From: Nonomuraea indica
GTDB taxonomy: Bacteria > Actinomycetota > Actinomycetes > Streptosporangiales > Streptosporangiaceae
DNA length: 64,000 nucleotides
Reading direction: 5' to 3'
Assembly: GCF_002850745.1 (NCBI RefSeq)
Contig: NZ_KZ559473.1
Coordinates: 62,001-126,000, forward strand
This document shows, piece after piece, positions 1-8,317 of this stretch. The position numbers and the translations under genes are program-made. Numbering within the stretch: the stretch's first letter is position 1; the number at the start of each line of letters is the position of its first letter. The notes below the pieces were generated by a model. It was given only the letters and a program-made list of their open reading frames with translations, did not search any database and was not told where the DNA came from.

Positions 1-101
1 CGGCCGTGCTGGCGGGCGCGTCGGCGCTGGTGTTCGTCGGGGCGCCCGGGTGGGCGAGAGGCCGGGCGGCGCGCGACGGGGAGCGGCTCGCCGCGCCCTG
101 A
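1..101 (+). CDS. C-terminal end of a probable membrane protein (partial)
   Basis: An open frame enters from the left edge and stops at TGA 99-101. The roughly 32 visible residues form a small-residue hydrophobic stretch (ALVFVGAP) followed by an Arg-rich tail (ARGRAARDGERLAAP). That pattern suits a last membrane helix with a positively charged cytoplasmic end, as in many transporters. The family cannot be told from so little. The next gene starts about 60 bases later behind a regulator-like half-site, so this is probably the end of a separate transcript. Confidence 0.45.
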   Translation, partial: AVLAGASALVFVGAPGWARGRAARDGERLAAP

Positions 102-123
102 GAGGAGCGGAACACCGCCCCAA

Positions 124-136
124 TAGAACATCGTTC
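124..136 (+). promoter_or_regulatory. GAAC-N3-GTTC dyad upstream of the first MBL gene
   Basis: TAGAACATCGTTC reads as GAAC and GTTC arms with a 3-bp spacer. The same architecture precedes the SDR at 1302, the methyltransferase at 14613 and the P450 at 33786. It lies 26 bases before the chosen ATG, where an operator or promoter would be. Binding by the KstR-like protein is inference, because the classical KstR site has a 2-bp spacer. Confidence 0.4.
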
Positions 137-161
137 GGGAATTACGTGCACAATCGTGGTC

Positions 162-1229
162 ATGGCGAAGTACGTGGTGACCCCGTCCAGCGAGACGCAG
201 CACGCGGCGTGGCGGAGCGGCGCGATCCCGGAGGTGGAGCGGGTGCGGCCGGGGCTGTGGTCCATCCCGGTGCCCATTCCGGTCAACCCGCTCCGCTACG
301 TCCTCGTCTACGCGCTGGAGCTGCCCGACGGGGTGGCCATCGTGGACGCGGGCTGGAACACCGACGAGGCCTACGACGCGCTCGCCGCCGGGCTGGGCGT
401 CGCCGGGTACGCGCTCACCGACGTCAAGGGCGTGCTCGTCACCCACATCCACCCCGACCACTACGGCCTGGCGGGCCGCGTCCGGGAGGTGTCGGGCGCC
501 TGGATCGCGCTGCACCCCGCCGACGCCGCGCTGGTGCACGACCGCTACGACGACGACGCCATCGACTCCCTCGTGCACAGGGAACGGATCCTGCTGGGCC
601 GGGCCGGGGTGCCCGCCGAGACGCTGGACGAGCTGGCCGGCGCGTCGATGATGATCAGGCACCTGGTGGCGACCGCCAAGCCGGACCGGCTGGTCGAGGA
701 CGGCGACCGGCTCGACCTGCCCGGATGGGACCTGCGGGCCCTGTGGACCCCGGGTCACTCGCCCGGCCACCTGTGTTTCGTGTCGCCGTCGCGCAGGCTG
801 CTCTTCTCCGGCGACCACGTCCTGGCCAAGATCACTCCGATCGTGGCGGTCCACCCGCAGTCGCGGCCCAACCCGCTGGCCGACTACCTCGACTCGCTGG
901 CCGTGGTGGGCAAGCTCGACGTCGAGGAGGTGCTGCCGGCGCACGAATACCGGTTCGCGGACCTCGCGGGACGGGTCGGCCACGTGACGGCGCACCACGA
1001 GGAGCGGCTGGCGGAGATCGAGGCCGCGGTCGCCGCCGCCGGCGACGGGGTCACCTGCTGGGACGTGGCCACCCGGCTCACCTGGTCGCGGGCGTGGGAG
1101 ACGTTCCCGCCCTTCATGCGCCGCGCGGCCACCAACGAGACGCTGGCGCACCTCGTCTGGCTGGCGGACCGGGGACGGGTGACCCGGGTGGCGGGCGAGC
1201 CGGACCTGTGGTTCCCGGGCCTGCCCTGA
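162..1229 (+). CDS. MBL-fold metallo-hydrolase (paralogue of the one at 46.7 kb)
   Basis: A 355-residue metallo-beta-lactamase-fold hydrolase. The metal site is complete: HxHxDH as THIHPDHYG (about residues 95-100), a GH pair in TPGHSPGH, Asp in FSGDH and His in LPAHEYRF. The C-terminal 80 residues form a helical, winged-helix-like tail common in this group. No signal peptide is seen, so it should be cytoplasmic. It is clearly paralogous to the protein at 46712-47737 (both begin with VPVPIP and contain VDAGWN and REVSGxWIA). Its neighbours are a steroid/acyl-CoA SDR and a GAAC-N3-GTTC dyad, so a thioesterase or ester/lactone hydrolase role in sterol or fatty-acid breakdown is a reasonable guess, but the substrate cannot be read. 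GTG 156 is an alternative start. Confidence 0.85.
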   Translation: MAKYVVTPSSETQHAAWRSGAIPEVERVRPGLWSIPVPIPVNPLRYVLVYALELPDGVAIVDAGWNTDEAYDALAAGLGVAGYALTDVKGVLVTHIHPDHYGLAGRVREVSGAWIALHPADAALVHDRYDDDAIDSLVHRERILLGRAGVPAETLDELAGASMMIRHLVATAKPDRLVEDGDRLDLPGWDLRALWTPGHSPGHLCFVSPSRRLLFSGDHVLAKITPIVAVHPQSRPNPLADYLDSLAVVGKLDVEEVLPAHEYRFADLAGRVGHVTAHHEERLAEIEAAVAAAGDGVTCWDVATRLTWSRAWETFPPFMRRAATNETLAHLVWLADRGRVTRVAGEPDLWFPGLP

Positions 1230-1271
1230 CGATCGGCAGAACCACCGCCGCCGGGTTATGGTGCTCGTACC

Positions 1272-1284
1272 AGAACGTTGTTCT
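1272..1284 (+). promoter_or_regulatory. GAAC-N3-GTTC operator upstream of the SDR
   Basis: AGAACGTTGTTCT is a 5-bp inverted repeat with GTT as spacer. The core GAACGTTGTTC recurs identically at 33832, upstream of the P450. It sits 17 bases before the SDR start and just before its ribosome site. Repressor binding here is inferred from position and recurrence. Confidence 0.5.
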
Positions 1285-1301
1285 CCTGCGGTGGAGGTTC
1301 G

Positions 1302-2174
1302 ATGCTTCGGTTCGACGACAGGGTCGCGATCATCACAGGGGCCGGGCACGGCCTCGGCAGGGCGCACGCCCTCCTGCTCGCCGAGCGGGGGGCCAAGGTC
1401 GTCGTCAACGACCTCGGCGGCGCGCTCGACGGCACCGGCGCCTCCGCCGGCCCGGCGGCCGAGGTGGTCGAGCTCATCACCAAGAACGGCGGCCAGGCGA
1501 TCGCCAACGCCGACAACGTCGCCACCCCGGAGGGCGCCGGGGCGATCGTCCAGGCGGCGCTCGACGCGTTCGGCCGGGTCGACATCGTCGTCAACAACGC
1601 GGGCATCCTGCGCGACAGGTCGTTCGGCAAGATGACGGTCGAGGAGTTCGACGCCGTCCTGGCCGTGCACGTGCGCGGCTCCTACCTGGTCAGCCGGGCG
1701 GCCTATCCGCACATGAAGGAGGCCGGCTACGGCCGCATCGTCAACACCTCCAGCCCGGCGGGCCTGTTCGGCAACTTCGGCCAGGCCAACTACTCCACGG
1801 CCAAGATGGGCCTGGTCGGCCTGACCAAGACGCTCGGCATCGAGGGCGCGCGCAACGGCATCAAGGCCAACGCCATCGCCCCGGTCGCCTGGACGCGGAT
1901 GACCGAGTCGCTGCTGCCGGCGGAGTTCGAGGCGAGGTTCACCCCCGAGCGGGTCAGCGCCCTGGTCGCCTACCTGGTGCACGAGTCGTGCGAGGCGAGC
2001 GGCGAGGTGTTCTCGGTCGGCGGTGGCCGGGTCGCGCGGGTGTTCGTGGCGGAGGGGCCGGGCTGGCGCTCCGACGAGCCGACCCCGGAGGACATCTCCG
2101 ACAACTGGGCGGCGATCATGGCCGAGCAGCCGTACGTGCTCACGGCGGCCGACTCGATGAAGGCGATGCTCTAG
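1302..2174 (+). CDS. SDR-family 3-hydroxyacyl-CoA/17beta-hydroxysteroid-type dehydrogenase
   Basis: A 290-residue short-chain dehydrogenase of the MFE-2/17beta-HSD4-like class. The Rossmann motif TGAGHGLG is at about residues 12-19, NNAG follows at mid-protein, and the catalytic Ser plus YSTAK are in place. The C-terminus is extended beyond a minimal SDR (PGWRSDEPTPEDI), as in the mycobacterial Hsd4A/ChsB1 type that oxidises 3-hydroxyacyl-CoA thioesters of steroid side chains. ATG 1302 is chosen because TGGAGG lies five bases ahead; an upstream frame extension to 1278 has no such site. The GAAC-N3-GTTC element just upstream and the steroid genes elsewhere in the window support a steroid role. 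Exact substrate is uncertain; a general beta-oxidation dehydrogenase remains possible. Confidence 0.8.
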   Translation: MLRFDDRVAIITGAGHGLGRAHALLLAERGAKVVVNDLGGALDGTGASAGPAAEVVELITKNGGQAIANADNVATPEGAGAIVQAALDAFGRVDIVVNNAGILRDRSFGKMTVEEFDAVLAVHVRGSYLVSRAAYPHMKEAGYGRIVNTSSPAGLFGNFGQANYSTAKMGLVGLTKTLGIEGARNGIKANAIAPVAWTRMTESLLPAEFEARFTPERVSALVAYLVHESCEASGEVFSVGGGRVARVFVAEGPGWRSDEPTPEDISDNWAAIMAEQPYVLTAADSMKAML

Positions 2175-2185
2175 CAGGCCCGCGG

Positions 2186-2211
2186 CCCGGGGAGCGGGGA
2201 GTCTCCCCGGG
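2186..2211. terminator. Hairpin after the SDR
   Basis: Perfect 9-bp arms CCCGGGGAG (2186-2194) and CTCCCCGGG (2203-2211) with an 8-base loop begin 11 bases after the SDR stop. There is no U-run, which is usual for high-GC actinobacterial terminators. It separates the SDR from the sugar operon. Confidence 0.5.
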
Positions 2212-2322
2212 TCCTGCGCGTGGTGCCAGGGAGGATCCAGCCGACACCGGCGCGACAGACCGGCGGATGTCGGCAAGAAGCGACCTTTGTTCGCTCATCG
2301 GCGAAACCGGGGGAAGTTCGTA

Positions 2323-2352
2323 CGTTTCCGGGTCTTGATTCGCCGGGAAACG
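2323..2352. promoter_or_regulatory. Inverted repeat upstream of the ROK regulator
   Basis: CGTTTCC (2323-2329) and GGAAACG (2346-2352) form a perfect 7-bp inverted repeat with a 16-base spacer, ending 18 bases before the ROK start. This is the expected place for an autoregulatory operator of the sugar operon. Function is inferred from symmetry and position only. Confidence 0.4.
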
Positions 2353-2370
2353 GATCTTATCGTCGGCGGC

Positions 2371-3528
2371 ATGACCCCCGCCCCGGGCTCGCCCGGCGAC
2401 GTCCTCACCCTGATCGGTGCGGGTTCGGCGACGACCCGTTCGGATCTGGCGCGGCTCACCGGCCTGGCCAGGTCCACGATCTCCCAGCGCGTCGACGCGC
2501 TCATCGAGTGCGGCCTGGTGGAGGAGACCGAGAACGGCGAGTCCACCGGAGGTCGCCCGCCCCGCCAGCTCCGCCTGCACACCGACGGCCACGCGTTCGC
2601 CGGCGTCGATCTGGGCGCCACCCACTGCCGGGTCGTGCTGATGGACATGTCCGGCGGCGTCCTGGCCGAGTGCGAGGACCCGCTCCTCGTGGCCGAGGGG
2701 CCCGAGGTGGTCCTGGGCCACGTGGACGAGCGGCTCGACCGGCTGCTCGCCGAGACCGGCCGTCCCCGTGCGGCGCTGCGCGCGATCGGCATGGGGGTTC
2801 CCGGGCCGGTCGAGTTCGCGACGGGCCGGCCCAACAACCCGCCGATCATGCCCGGCTGGAACGACTACCCGATCCCCGAGCACTTCGCCGGCTGCGCCGT
2901 CCTCGTCGACAACGACGTCAACGTGATGGCCCTCGGCGAGCAGCGCAACGCCTTCCCCGGCGCCCGGCACCTGCTGTTCGTCAAGATCGGCACCGGCATC
3001 GGCTGCGGCATCGTCGCCGAGGGCAGGCTGCACCGCGGCGCGCAGGGCTCGGCCGGCGACATCGGCCACATCCGGGTGTCCGGCCACGAGGACGCCGGCT
3101 GCCGCTGCGGCAACAGCGCCTGCCTGGAGGCCGTCGCCGGGGGAGCGGCCGTCGCCCGCAGGCTCACCGAGCTGGGCACGCCCGCCGAGACCGGCGCCGA
3201 CGTGGTCGCGCTGGTGCAGGCGGGCAACACCCAGGCGCTGCGCCTGGTCAGGGAGGCCGGCCGGCTCGTCGGCGAGGTGCTGGCCGGCCTGGTCAACTTC
3301 TTCAACCCCGAGGTCATCGTCATCGGCGGCGCCCTGTCACGGGTCCACGAGCACCTGCTCGCGGGCATCAAGGAGACCGTCTACCGCAGATCGCTGCCGC
3401 TGGCCACCCACCACCTGTCCATCGTGCCGAGCCGCACCGGGGTCAACGCCGCCGCTCTGGGCGCCGGGATCCTCGCGATCGAGCACTACCTGTCACCCGA
3501 CAACGTCAACCGCCTCGTCACCGCCTGA
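2371..3528 (+). CDS. ROK-family transcriptional regulator
   Basis: A 385-residue ROK protein with an N-terminal winged helix-turn-helix (about residues 10-65, containing TRSDLARLTGLARSTISQR) followed by a sugar-kinase-like domain. The kinase-fold signature DLGAT, the NDVN acidic motif and the zinc motif CRCGNSACLE are all visible. Such proteins usually repress sugar operons and respond to a sugar or sugar phosphate. It is the first gene of a run that continues into ABC transporter genes 17 bases later, so it probably controls its own operon. ATG 2371 begins the HTH-containing part; an upstream extension to 2287 would run through the inverted repeat and is less likely. Confidence 0.88.
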   Translation: MTPAPGSPGDVLTLIGAGSATTRSDLARLTGLARSTISQRVDALIECGLVEETENGESTGGRPPRQLRLHTDGHAFAGVDLGATHCRVVLMDMSGGVLAECEDPLLVAEGPEVVLGHVDERLDRLLAETGRPRAALRAIGMGVPGPVEFATGRPNNPPIMPGWNDYPIPEHFAGCAVLVDNDVNVMALGEQRNAFPGARHLLFVKIGTGIGCGIVAEGRLHRGAQGSAGDIGHIRVSGHEDAGCRCGNSACLEAVAGGAAVARRLTELGTPAETGADVVALVQAGNTQALRLVREAGRLVGEVLAGLVNFFNPEVIVIGGALSRVHEHLLAGIKETVYRRSLPLATHHLSIVPSRTGVNAAALGAGILAIEHYLSPDNVNRLVTA

Positions 3529-3544
3529 CTCGCAGGAGGCCCCG

Positions 3545-5086
3545 ATGCTGGTCATGAGGGGAATCGTCAAGCAGTTCCCGGGCGTGCGCGCGCTCGACGG
3601 GGTGGACCTCGACGTCCAGGCCGGCGAGGTGCACTGCCTGCTCGGCCAGAACGGCGCCGGCAAGTCCACCCTCATCAAGGTGCTGGCCGGCGCGCACCGC
3701 CCCGACGAGGGCACCATCGAGCTGAACGGCGCCCATGTCAGCCCCGCCAGTCCCGTCGACGCGATCCGGCTCGGCATCGCCACCATCTACCAGGAGCTCG
3801 ACCTCGTCGAGGGGCTGAGCGTCGCCGAGAACATCTTCCTCGGCCACGAACACGCCCGCCTCGGCTTCACCAACCGCGCCGCAGGCAACCGCGCCGCCCA
3901 CGAGGTGCTGGCCCGCCTCGGCCACCCCGAGATCCGCCCCGCCACCGAGGTCGGCCGGCTCTCCCCGGCGGCCAAGCAGGTGGTCTCCATGGCCCGCGCC
4001 CTGTCGCACGACGCCCGGCTGATCGTCATGGACGAGCCGTCGGCCGCCCTCGCCCACGACGAGGTGGCCAACCTCTTCCGCATCATCCGCGAGCTGACCG
4101 CCCAGGGAGTCGCCGTCGTCTACATCTCCCACCGGCTGGAGGAGATCCGCGAGATCGGCGACCGCGTCACCGTGCTCAAGGACGGCCGGACGGTCGCGGT
4201 CGGCCTGCCCGCCCGCGACACCCCCACGAACAAGATCGTCTCGCTGATGACCGGCCGCAACGTCGAGTACGTCTTCCCGCCACGCGCCGCCCGCCCGCCC
4301 GGCGAGGAGGTGCTGCGCGTCGAGGACCTCACCTCGCCGGGCGCGTTCGCGGGCGTGTCGTTCACCGTGCGCGCGGGCGAGATCGTCGGCCTCGCCGGGC
4401 TCGTCGGCTCCGGCCGCTCGGAGATCCTGGAAGCGGTGTACGGGGCCCGGGACGCCGCCGGCCACGTCGTGCTCGGCGGCGAACCGCTGCACCCGGGCGG
4501 CCCGCTGCAGGCCGTACGGCGGGGCGACCTGCTCGGGGCCCTGCGCCGCGGCGGCGTGGTCCGGTCCGTGCGGCGCGGCATGGGGCTCGCCCCCGAGGAA
4601 CGCAAGGCGCAGGCGCTGCTCCTCGACCAGAGCGTCACCGCCAACATCACCCTGGGCAACCTGCCGGAGTTCGCCAGGCTCGGCTGGCTGGACCGCGGCC
4701 GCGAGAAGGCCGAGGCGCGGCGGCTGGTGGAGGCGCTCGACATCCGGCCCCGCGACCCCGAACGCCCGGTCAAGACCCTGTCGGGCGGCAACCAGCAGAA
4801 GGCCGTGCTGGCCCGCTGGCTGCTCGGCGGACGCCGGCTGCTCCTGCTGGACGAGCCGACCAGGGGAGTGGACGTCGGCGCCCGGGCCGAGCTCTACGCG
4901 GTGATCCGCGGCCTGGCCGACCAGGGCATCGGCGTGCTGCTCGTCTCCAGCGAGGTGCCCGAGGTGCTCGGCCTGGCCGACCGCGTCCTGGTGCTGCGCG
5001 AGGGCTCGGTCATCCACGAGGGCGACGCGCAGGACCTCGACGAGCACCGCGTGCTCGACATGATCATGGATGGGAGAGCCGCCTGA
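3545..5086 (+). CDS. Ribose-type sugar ABC transporter ATP-binding protein
   Basis: A 513-residue tandem ATPase of the RbsA/MglA class that energises sugar import at the membrane. The first domain has Walker A GQNGAGKST and Walker B VMDEPSA. The second has the usual modified Walker A (GLVGSGRSE), signature LSGGNQQK and Walker B LLLDEPTRGVD. An Arg-rich insertion (about residues 315-345) lengthens the second domain slightly. AGGAGG at 3534-3539 supports ATG 3545. It overlaps the permease start by one base (TGATG), indicating coupled translation. Confidence 0.92.
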   Translation: MLVMRGIVKQFPGVRALDGVDLDVQAGEVHCLLGQNGAGKSTLIKVLAGAHRPDEGTIELNGAHVSPASPVDAIRLGIATIYQELDLVEGLSVAENIFLGHEHARLGFTNRAAGNRAAHEVLARLGHPEIRPATEVGRLSPAAKQVVSMARALSHDARLIVMDEPSAALAHDEVANLFRIIRELTAQGVAVVYISHRLEEIREIGDRVTVLKDGRTVAVGLPARDTPTNKIVSLMTGRNVEYVFPPRAARPPGEEVLRVEDLTSPGAFAGVSFTVRAGEIVGLAGLVGSGRSEILEAVYGARDAAGHVVLGGEPLHPGGPLQAVRRGDLLGALRRGGVVRSVRRGMGLAPEERKAQALLLDQSVTANITLGNLPEFARLGWLDRGREKAEARRLVEALDIRPRDPERPVKTLSGGNQQKAVLARWLLGGRRLLLLDEPTRGVDVGARAELYAVIRGLADQGIGVLLVSSEVPEVLGLADRVLVLREGSVIHEGDAQDLDEHRVLDMIMDGRAA

Positions 5087-6081
5087 TGACAGACACGGGA
5101 AACACGTCCGCGGTCGTGGCGGGACCCGGCGCGCTACGCCGCTTCGGCGACATGCGCCACCTCGGCCTCCTCGTCGCGCTCGCGCTGCTCGTCCTGGTCG
5201 GCCTGGTCACCAGACCCGACAACTTCGCCACCGCCTCCAACCTCGTCAGCATCCTGTCGCTGGCCGCCACCATCGGCGTGATCACCGTCGGGGCCACGTT
5301 CGTCATCATCGGCGGCGGCATCGACCTGTCCGTCGGCGCCATCATGGCGCTGGCGTCCGTGTGGGCGACGACGGTCGCCACCCAGGAGTTCGGGCCGTTC
5401 GTGATGGCGGTCTGCGCCATCCTGGTCGGCACCGGCGCCGGGCTCGTCAACGGCCTGCTCATCGCGTACGGGCGGCTGGTGCCGTTCATCGCCACGCTCG
5501 CCATGCTGGTCGCGGCGCGCGGCCTCGCGCAGCGCATGTCCGACCGCAAGACTCAGCTCATCCAGACCGGCAACTCCGCCATCGTGGAGCTGTCCACCAC
5601 CCGGGTGCTCGGCATCCCACTGCTCGTCTACATCTTCGCGCTCGTCGTCGTGCTCGGCTGGGTGCTGCTCAACCGCACCACGTTCGGCCGGCGCACGTAC
5701 GCCGTCGGCGGCAACCCCGAGGCCGCCCGGCTGGCCGGCATCGACGTCCGCCGCCACACCATGCTGCTGTACGCCCTGTCCGGGCTGTGCTGCGGCATCG
5801 CGGCGATCCTCATCATGGCCCGCACCACGACGGGCTCCTCGACCCACGGCGACCTGTACGAGCTCGACGCCATCGCCGCCGTGATCATCGGCGGCACCCT
5901 GCTGACCGGCGGCCGCGGCACGATCATCGGCTCCATCCTCGGCCTGCTGATCTTCACTCTGATCACCAACCTCTTCATCCTCAACGGCCTCAACACGAGC
6001 GACCAACTGATCGCCAAGGGCCTGATCATCGTCGTCGCCGTCCTTCTCCAGCGGCGGAACCTGAAGGAGAGAGCACCATGA
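5086..6081 (+). CDS. Ribose-type sugar ABC transporter permease
   Basis: A 331-residue RbsC-like permease with eight to ten hydrophobic segments. It carries the family signature GGGIDLSVGAIMAL near residue 80 and a further GGTLLTGGRGTIIG motif near residue 270. It should form the membrane channel with the ATPase encoded just before it. Its stop overlaps the start of the binding-protein gene by four bases (ATGA). Confidence 0.92.
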   Translation: MTDTGNTSAVVAGPGALRRFGDMRHLGLLVALALLVLVGLVTRPDNFATASNLVSILSLAATIGVITVGATFVIIGGGIDLSVGAIMALASVWATTVATQEFGPFVMAVCAILVGTGAGLVNGLLIAYGRLVPFIATLAMLVAARGLAQRMSDRKTQLIQTGNSAIVELSTTRVLGIPLLVYIFALVVVLGWVLLNRTTFGRRTYAVGGNPEAARLAGIDVRRHTMLLYALSGLCCGIAAILIMARTTTGSSTHGDLYELDAIAAVIIGGTLLTGGRGTIIGSILGLLIFTLITNLFILNGLNTSDQLIAKGLIIVVAVLLQRRNLKERAP

Positions 6082-7154
6082 CCGAGCACAAGGCGACCGG
6101 CATCCAGGCGAGCGACAGGGTGGCGCGCAGAGGGTTCCTCGTCGGCGGCGCCGCGCTGCTGGCGGCCGGCTGCACCAGCAACGAGCCGTCCACCGCGCCC
6201 GGCAGCGCGGCGCCCGCGCCCGCCCCCGCGGCGAGCGGCAACGACCAGCCCGGCACCAAGGTCGTCATCGGCTTCTCCGCGCCCGCCGCCGACCACGGCT
6301 GGATCGCGGCCATCGCCAAGAACGCCGAGGCCACCGCCAAGCAGTACACCGACGTCGAGTTCAAGCCGGTCGAGCCGACCAACGACATCAACCAGCAGAT
6401 CTCCGCCGTCGAGTCGCTGATCGCCGCCAAGGTGGGCGCGCTGGTGATCCTGCCCAACGACGGCCAGCAGCTCAACCAGGTCGCCCGGCAGGCCACCGAC
6501 GCCGGCATCCCGGTCGTCAACCTCGACCGGGTCTTCCCCGACAAGCTGGCCTACCGGACGTGGATCGGCGGCGACAACTACGGCATGGGCGTCGCCGCCG
6601 GGCACTTCATCGGCAAGCAGCTCAAGGACAAGGGCGTCACCAACCCGGTCATCGTCGAGATCCAGGGCATCGCCACCCTCCCGCTCACCCAGGACCGCAG
6701 CAAGGGCTTCGCCGACGCGCTCAAGACGTACGGCTTCAGCGTCACCGCCAAGCAGGACGCGAAGTTCACCGTCGAGACCGGCAACCAGGTGGCCGCGAGC
6801 CTCCTGCAGGCGCACAAGAAGATCGACGCGCTGTGGAACCACGACGACGACCAGGGCGTCGGCGTGCTCGCCGCCATCAAGGAGGCCGGGCGCAACGAGT
6901 TCGTCATGGTCGGCGGGGCCGGCTCGCTGAACGCCATGAAGGAGATCCAGTCGGGCTCCTCCGTGCTGCAGGCCACGGTCACCTACAGTCCCACGATGGC
7001 CTCTTCCGCGATCAAACTCGCCCGGCTGATCGCCCAGGGGAAGGGCATGAGTGACCTCGTGGAGAACCAAGTTCCGCAGTCCATCACGCTCGCTTCGGAG
7101 ACCATTACCAAGGAGAACGTCGAGAAGTACCTGCCACTCGGGTTCGAGTCCTGA
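6078..7154 (+). CDS. Sugar-binding lipoprotein of the ABC importer
   Basis: A 358-residue periplasmic-binding-protein-like protein (Peripla_BP_4 type). The N-terminus holds twin arginine (ARRGFLVGG) before a hydrophobic core and the lipobox AAGC, so it is probably exported by Tat and lipidated at the Cys. A Pro/Ala/Ser linker follows. The mature part has the alternating strand and helix pattern of ribose-binding proteins (VVIGFSAPAADHGW, ALVILPND). The exact ligand is unknown; the following dehydrogenase and isomerase suggest a polyol or cyclitol-like sugar. Confidence 0.9.
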   Translation: MTEHKATGIQASDRVARRGFLVGGAALLAAGCTSNEPSTAPGSAAPAPAPAASGNDQPGTKVVIGFSAPAADHGWIAAIAKNAEATAKQYTDVEFKPVEPTNDINQQISAVESLIAAKVGALVILPNDGQQLNQVARQATDAGIPVVNLDRVFPDKLAYRTWIGGDNYGMGVAAGHFIGKQLKDKGVTNPVIVEIQGIATLPLTQDRSKGFADALKTYGFSVTAKQDAKFTVETGNQVAASLLQAHKKIDALWNHDDDQGVGVLAAIKEAGRNEFVMVGGAGSLNAMKEIQSGSSVLQATVTYSPTMASSAIKLARLIAQGKGMSDLVENQVPQSITLASETITKENVEKYLPLGFES

Positions 7155-7165
7155 TCGGGGGCTGC

Positions 7166-8317
7166 ATGTCAGACAAGACCACCATCGGCGTGGGCATGGT
7201 CGGTTACGCGTTCATGGGCCGCGTCCACTCCCAGGCCTGGCGGAACGTGGGAGCCTTCTTCGACCTGCCGCTGGCACCGCGCATGGCGGTGCTGGCGGGC
7301 CGGTCGAAGGAACGCACGGCCGCCGCGGCGGCCCAGCTGGGCTGGGCCGACGTCGAGACGGACTGGAGGGAGCTGATACGGCGCGACGACGTGCAGATCG
7401 TCGACATCTGCACGCCCGGCGACAGCCACGCCGACATCGCCATCGCCGCACTCGACGCCGGCAAGCACGTCATCTGCGAGAAGCCGCTGGCCAACACCGT
7501 CGCCGAGGCCGAGGCCATGGTCCGCGCCGCCGCGTCCGCGCCCGGCAGGAACATGGTGGCGTTCAACTACCGCCGCGTGCCCGCCGTCGCGCTGGCCCGC
7601 CGCTACGTGGAGGAGGGCCGGCTCGGCGAGATCCGCCACGTCCGCGCCCAGTACCTGCAGGACTGGATCGTCGACCCGGACTTCCCGCTGGTGTGGCGGC
7701 TGCGCAAGGACAAGGCCGGATCCGGAGCGCTCGGCGACATCGGGGCGCACATCATCGACACCGCCCAGTTCGTCACCGGCCAGCACGTCGTGGGCGTCTC
7801 CGCCCTCACCGAGACGTTCGTCAAGGAACGGCCGCTGGCCGCCGACTCGGCCGGCCTCGCCGCCACCGGAGGGGCGGCCACCGGCCCCGTCACGGTGGAC
7901 GACGCCGCGCTGTTCATCGGGCGGATGTCCGGCGGGGCGCTCGCCTCGTTCGAGGCCACCCGGTTCGCCACCGGCCGCAAGAACGCGCTGCGCATCGAGA
8001 TCAACGGTTCGCGCGGCAGCCTCGCGTTCGACTTCGAGGCGATGAACGAGCTGTGGGTGAGCGAGGGCGACGGCGGGTTCACCCGGGTGCTCGTCACCGA
8101 GCCCGACCACCCGTACGTGGGCGCCTGGTGGCCGCCGGGACACGGCCTCGGCTACGAGCACACCTTCACCCACGAGATCAAGGACTTCCTGGAGGCCATC
8201 GCGCAGGGCAGTGATCCCGCGCCGTCGTTCGCCGACGGCCTGCGGGTGCAGCGCGTCCTGGCGGCCGTCGAGCAGAGCGCGGCTGACGCCAGCCGCTACA
8301 CCGTCGTGGAGGACTGA
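7166..8317 (+). CDS. Gfo/Idh/MocA-family oxidoreductase
   Basis: A 383-residue NAD(P)-dependent dehydrogenase. The N-terminal Rossmann fold begins MVGYAFMGRVHSQA, and the family signature CEKPLANT is at about residues 105-112. The C-terminal domain contains GDIGAHIIDTA, matching the catalytic Asp/His region. Enzymes of this family oxidise ring hydroxyls of inositols and sugars. It lies 11 bases after the transporter genes and overlaps the next gene by one base (TGATG), so it is probably the first catabolic enzyme for the imported compound. The substrate is not determinable from sequence. Confidence 0.88.
   Translation: MSDKTTIGVGMVGYAFMGRVHSQAWRNVGAFFDLPLAPRMAVLAGRSKERTAAAAAQLGWADVETDWRELIRRDDVQIVDICTPGDSHADIAIAALDAGKHVICEKPLANTVAEAEAMVRAAASAPGRNMVAFNYRRVPAVALARRYVEEGRLGEIRHVRAQYLQDWIVDPDFPLVWRLRKDKAGSGALGDIGAHIIDTAQFVTGQHVVGVSALTETFVKERPLAADSAGLAATGGAATGPVTVDDAALFIGRMSGGALASFEATRFATGRKNALRIEINGSRGSLAFDFEAMNELWVSEGDGGFTRVLVTEPDHPYVGAWWPPGHGLGYEHTFTHEIKDFLEAIAQGSDPAPSFADGLRVQRVLAAVEQSAADASRYTVVED

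Noticed and set aside
3518..5047. Long open frames opposite real genes, such as 3518-5047 on the minus strand
   Set aside because: At this GC content antisense frames stay open by codon bias. The opposite strand encodes clear family proteins, while these give biased Arg/Gly/Ala/Val-rich or low-complexity peptides without motifs or ribosome sites.
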